Positions 6,482-8,748 of a DNA stretch of 8,748 nucleotides are shown one piece after another. The DNA lies in NCBI GenBank assembly GCA_964415525.1, contig CAYQAS010000150.1, positions 1-8,748 on the forward strand, read 5' to 3'. The translations under genes and the position numbers were made by a program. Every line of letters begins with the position of its first letter. Within the stretch, counting starts at the first letter, position 1. Under the pieces are notes generated by a model, which was not told where the DNA came from, ran no database searches, and worked only from the letters and a program-made list of their open reading frames with translations. The DNA comes from CAZPUI01 sp964415525. Lineage in GTDB: Bacteria > Acidobacteriota > Holophagae > Holophagales > Holophagaceae.

Positions 6482-7186
6482 ATGTCAATTTTTGCGATTG
6501 CTGATCTGCATTTATCCGGAAATCCGCCGACTAAACCGATGGACCGTTTTAGCCCGGCCTGGGAAAACCATTGGCAGAAAATCAGTTCGGCCTGGCTTGC
6601 GCTGGTACAGCCCGAAGATACCGTCCTGATCGCTGGCGATACTTCCTGGGCGATGAAATGGCGGGACGCCGTCGTCGACTTAGCCGCAATCGACGCTTTG
6701 CCCGGTCGCAAGATTCTGGTGCGGGGTAATCACGATTATTGGTGGTCCACCGTCGGCAAAATGGCCCAGGAAGTATCGGACGACCTGTTGTTTTTGCATA
6801 ATAATTTTTTCGCCGTTGAAGAGTGGGGCATCTGCGGCAGTCGAGGCTGGCTCACTCCCGGCGATTCCGCTTTTCGGCCCGAAGACGAACCGATATACCA
6901 ACGCGAAATCATCCGGACCCGCACCTCACTCGAGGCCGCCCGCAAGGCTGGCTGCATGAAACTGCTGTTGATGCTGCATTTTCCGCCGATCTGCCTGCAG
7001 GAAAGTATGCAGTCCAGTTCCAGCGGTTTTACCGATCTATTGGAAGAGTATGCAGTCGAATTATGCATCTTCGGCCACATTCATGGCGATGGCGCCCATA
7101 TGGCGCCACAGGGACAGATCAAAAACGCCGCCTGCCACCTCGTGGCCTGCGACGCCCTGAACTTCCAGTTGAAAAAAATCGTTTAA
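6482..7186 (+). CDS. Calcineurin-like metallophosphoesterase
   Basis: A compact (234 aa) soluble member of the calcineurin-like phosphoesterase superfamily, similar to the stand-alone predicted phosphohydrolases common in Firmicutes (COG1768-like, from memory). The dimetal site is complete: D8-x-H10 (IADLHLSG), G52-D53 (IAGDTSW), GNHD 82-85 (LVRGNHDYWW), H166 (MLHFPP) and GHIH 198-201. It has no signal peptide or membrane segment and is expected in the cytoplasm. The start is well set by AAAGGAG (6469-6475), 6 bases before the ATG. It is divergent from the activator and ends at the shared terminator. The substrate (nucleotide, phosphoprotein or phosphoester) cannot be told from the sequence, and there is no visible link to acid-sugar catabolism. 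Confidence 0.9.
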   Translation: MSIFAIADLHLSGNPPTKPMDRFSPAWENHWQKISSAWLALVQPEDTVLIAGDTSWAMKWRDAVVDLAAIDALPGRKILVRGNHDYWWSTVGKMAQEVSDDLLFLHNNFFAVEEWGICGSRGWLTPGDSAFRPEDEPIYQREIIRTRTSLEAARKAGCMKLLLMLHFPPICLQESMQSSSSGFTDLLEEYAVELCIFGHIHGDGAHMAPQGQIKNAACHLVACDALNFQLKKIV

Positions 7187-7188
7187 TC

Positions 7189-7201
7189 CAGCGTTTTCAT
7201 A
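7189..7201 (+). repeat. Left arm of inverted repeat flanking the terminator (CAGCGTT repeat, copy A)
   Basis: CAGCGTTTTCATA, starting 3 bases after the phosphoesterase stop, pairs with TATGAGAACGCTG at 7277-7289 over 13 positions with a single mismatch that would be a G-U pair in RNA. A third, shorter copy (TCAGCGTTGCCCTATGA) is at 7342-7358. Confidence 0.6.
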
Positions 7202-7224
7202 AGGGAAAATGGCAGAGTAAAACT

Positions 7225-7275
7225 AAAGACCGGAGCGTTTTTCAGCTCCGGTCTTTCATCTTTTGATTTTTGACT
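7225..7275. terminator. Bidirectional rho-independent terminator between convergent genes
   Basis: A perfect 12-bp stem, AAAGACCGGAGC (7225-7236) and GCTCCGGTCTTT (7245-7256), with an 8-base loop. On the plus strand it is followed by an interrupted T-rich run (TTTCATCTTTTGATTTTT). On the minus strand it is followed by AGTTTTACTC. It should stop transcripts from both the phosphoesterase (plus) and the second LarA-like gene (minus). Confidence 0.88.
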
Positions 7276-7276
7276 C

Positions 7277-7289
7277 TATGAGAACGCTG
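7277..7289 (-). repeat. Right arm of inverted repeat flanking the terminator (CAGCGTT repeat, copy B)
   Basis: TATGAGAACGCTG is the reverse complement of copy A apart from one base. The two arms enclose the whole terminator hairpin, so the region could fold into one long stem with the terminator at its tip. Confidence 0.6.
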
Positions 7290-7341
7290 AATAATCCGAT
7301 TGCTGAGGATCTTAGAGGTTCCTTATGCTTTCATGATTAAA

Positions 7342-7358
7342 TCAGCGTTGCCCTATGA
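7342..7358 (+). repeat. Partial third copy of the CAGCGTT repeat (copy C)
   Basis: TCAGCGTTGCCCTATGA shares CAGCGTT and the CTATGA tail with the other copies, and is in the same orientation as copy A. With copy B it forms an 8-bp perfect inverted repeat (AACGCTGA 7283-7290 / TCAGCGTT 7342-7349). It lies 13 bases past the end of the second LarA-like gene. Confidence 0.4.
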
Positions 7359-7371
7359 AATTTCAGGCAAG

Positions 7372-8667
7372 TTACTTCAGTAAAGGCACCGTATTTGCCG
7401 CATGCGCCATTACCGTGATTGTAAAGTCATCACGACCGATTTTGGCTCTGGCGATCTGCATCGCCTCTTCGGCTGACGTCGCCGGAATCATGCCGGTTTT
7501 GCGCACGAACTCCGCATTCTCCGGTTTGGTCACAATAATCATTGAAATATCCTGGGCAATCGAAATACATTTGAAGGCGACGAAGCCGGGAACTGTAAAT
7601 GCGGCCCGCACTGCATTTTCAAACGCCAGTGCATCCGGATAGTTGAACCAGTTGCTGAATTCGGCCGGCTCCATGATATCGCGGCACTCGAGGAAACAGA
7701 TCGCCACGCCGCCCTTTTTCGTCGCCATATAAGCATTATCCAGCGTCTTGGTTCCCTGGTAGAGGTTGATATCTTTCGGATAACCACCGGCGGAGGCAAT
7801 AACCAAATCCGCCTTGGCTGTAATGGGAATGCCAAAGATCTCTTCCACTTTGCGGCATCCCGCTTCCCAGGCTGTTTGCCAGTGTCCGGCAAAGATGCCG
7901 GCAAATTTTCCTTCCGGCGTAAATACGACATTCAGCAAAAAATCGGGATCGACCAACGCCGTGATTTCCATTTGGTCTTCATGCATTTCATTGCCATTGG
8001 TTTTGCCTGACATGCAGTTCGGGTTGATGCCCTGTCCTACCTGCGGATGCAGGCAGAAGCGATGGTTGCCCTGAATGGTTTCATAGCCGCTGATCCCGGG
8101 CATCACAGCTTTGCGTCCGGCGCCAAATCCGGCCATCAGGTGATACACAATCCCACCGGTCAAAATGATCCGGTCGGCATCCATGACTCTTTTGTTGACC
8201 CAGGCCGCCACACCGCGACCGGTCGTGCCGACGTAAGTAAGATTATCCGTATCCATTGCATCATGCTGATAGATGCGGACCCGGTGGCAGACCGAAGCAC
8301 CGCAGACCTGGATGTCTTCTTCTGCCGTGTGCGGGCGATGTGCACCCAGTGAAATCATGATAAAAATGTCCTTGTCCGGCACGCCGGCTGCATTCAATTC
8401 ATCCAATACGGTCGGCAAAAACTGACTGGCCTTGATCCAGGCCCGGGTGATATCACTGACGATAATCGCCACCGTTTCACCTGGTTTTACCACCTCGACC
8501 AGCGGCGGCGTTCCGATCGGATTACGCAATGCAGCCTGTACGGCAGATGGCACATCGGCCAGAGCTTCGGCAGGCCTGCCCTCAATTTCATGAATAATCT
8601 GCGCTTCCGGGAGTGCGAGCTCCATTGCCCCGGTACCAAAACCAAAACTGAACATTTTTTCTGTCAT
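7372..8667 (-). CDS. Second LarA-family nickel-pincer 2-hydroxyacid racemase/epimerase, substrate unknown
   Basis: LarA/DUF2088 protein of 431 aa, distinct from the one in the acid-sugar operon. It has SDITR (71-75), SLGAHRPHT with H110, GGIVYHLMAGFGAGRK with H176 and K186, and H202 sixteen residues after the lysine. This is the same spacing as H108/H174/K184/H200 in lactate racemase, so the nickel-pincer cofactor site looks complete. GGYPKDINLYQGTK (294-307) carries the Tyr-Gln-x-x-Lys active-site stretch in the form typical of LarA proper. The start is ATG 8667 because GGAGG (8676-8680) lies 8 bases before it; the upstream in-frame ATGs at 8682 and 8733 lack a site. The gene stands apart from the operon, converges on the phosphoesterase, and has no neighbour on its right within the window. 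The LarB, LarC and LarE cofactor enzymes are not in view. It could be a lactate racemase or act on another 2-hydroxyacid. Confidence 0.9.
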   Translation of the reverse strand: MTEKMFSFGFGTGAMELALPEAQIIHEIEGRPAEALADVPSAVQAALRNPIGTPPLVEVVKPGETVAIIVSDITRAWIKASQFLPTVLDELNAAGVPDKDIFIMISLGAHRPHTAEEDIQVCGASVCHRVRIYQHDAMDTDNLTYVGTTGRGVAAWVNKRVMDADRIILTGGIVYHLMAGFGAGRKAVMPGISGYETIQGNHRFCLHPQVGQGINPNCMSGKTNGNEMHEDQMEITALVDPDFLLNVVFTPEGKFAGIFAGHWQTAWEAGCRKVEEIFGIPITAKADLVIASAGGYPKDINLYQGTKTLDNAYMATKKGGVAICFLECRDIMEPAEFSNWFNYPDALAFENAVRAAFTVPGFVAFKCISIAQDISMIIVTKPENAEFVRKTGMIPATSAEEAMQIARAKIGRDDFTITVMAHAANTVPLLK

Positions 8668-8675
8668 TTTCTGTG

Positions 8676-8680
8676 CCTCC
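8676..8680 (-). promoter_or_regulatory. Ribosome binding site that decides the start of the second LarA-like gene
   Basis: GGAGG on the minus strand, 8 bases before ATG 8667. It overlaps the alternative ATG at 8682, making that start unlikely. Confidence 0.75.
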
Positions 8681-8704
8681 ATTTGCCAAAATTCCCTTGC
8701 CCCG

Positions 8705-8713
8705 TTTATAATA
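8705..8713 (-). promoter_or_regulatory. Possible -10 region for the second LarA-like gene
   Basis: The minus strand reads TATTATAAA about 38-46 bases upstream of ATG 8667, which would give a leader of roughly 30 bases. The region upstream is G-rich (GTGGGGGTGGGG) and holds no recognisable -35 box, so the call is weak; an activator-dependent promoter or read-through from outside the window is possible. Confidence 0.3.
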
Positions 8714-8748
8714 GCGTTATACCCCACCCCCACGGGGAGTGCGAAAGA

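Noticed and set aside
8718..8748. G/C-rich CCCCAC-GGGG stretch at the right edge as a terminator
   Set aside because: The possible stem is only 4-5 bp with no following T run.

Overview
The window looks like a stretch of bacterial chromosome from a Gram-positive-type lineage, most likely an anaerobic Firmicute and possibly the Negativicutes (Sporomusa/Pelosinus-like). This is an inference. It rests on strong GGAGG-type ribosome binding sites, GTG and TTG starts, a lipoprotein solute receptor, roughly 50% GC, and the combination of LarA-family enzymes, a TRAP transporter and a PrpR-type sigma-54 activator. I cannot name the species.

Positions 1-6318 (all minus strand, read right to left) form a catabolic locus. 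A sigma-54-dependent activator (4432-6318) is followed by a 199-base gap containing a well-formed -24/-12 promoter. Then come a tightly packed four-carbon acid-sugar kinase of the DUF1537 family (2934-4232), a PdxA2-type 4-phosphate dehydrogenase (1905-2930), a LarA-type nickel-pincer 2-hydroxyacid racemase/epimerase (628-1902), and, after an 84-base gap, the start of a DctP-type TRAP solute-binding lipoprotein that runs off the left edge (1-543). Kinase plus PdxA2 is the known D-threonate route (phosphorylation at C4, then oxidation and decarboxylation to dihydroxyacetone phosphate). The added LarA-type enzyme suggests that a C2 epimer, D-erythronate being the obvious one, is first converted to D-threonate. 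That would be a nickel-dependent epimerase entry to acid-sugar catabolism, and it is the most interesting hypothesis in the window.

Positions 6319-6481 separate the activator from a divergent gene. Positions 6482-7186 (plus strand) encode a calcineurin-like metallophosphoesterase. Positions 7187-7371 are a convergent intergenic region with a strong bidirectional terminator hairpin. It is flanked by an inverted pair of a CAGCGTT-containing repeat, with a third, partial copy nearby.

Positions 7372-8667 (minus strand) encode a second, clearly different LarA-family protein with its own promoter region or an upstream neighbour beyond the right edge. Both LarA homologues keep the histidine/lysine set that holds and uses the nickel-pincer nucleotide cofactor. 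The cofactor-building genes larB, larC and larE are not in this window.

No tRNA, rRNA, CRISPR array, insertion sequence or phage gene was seen.
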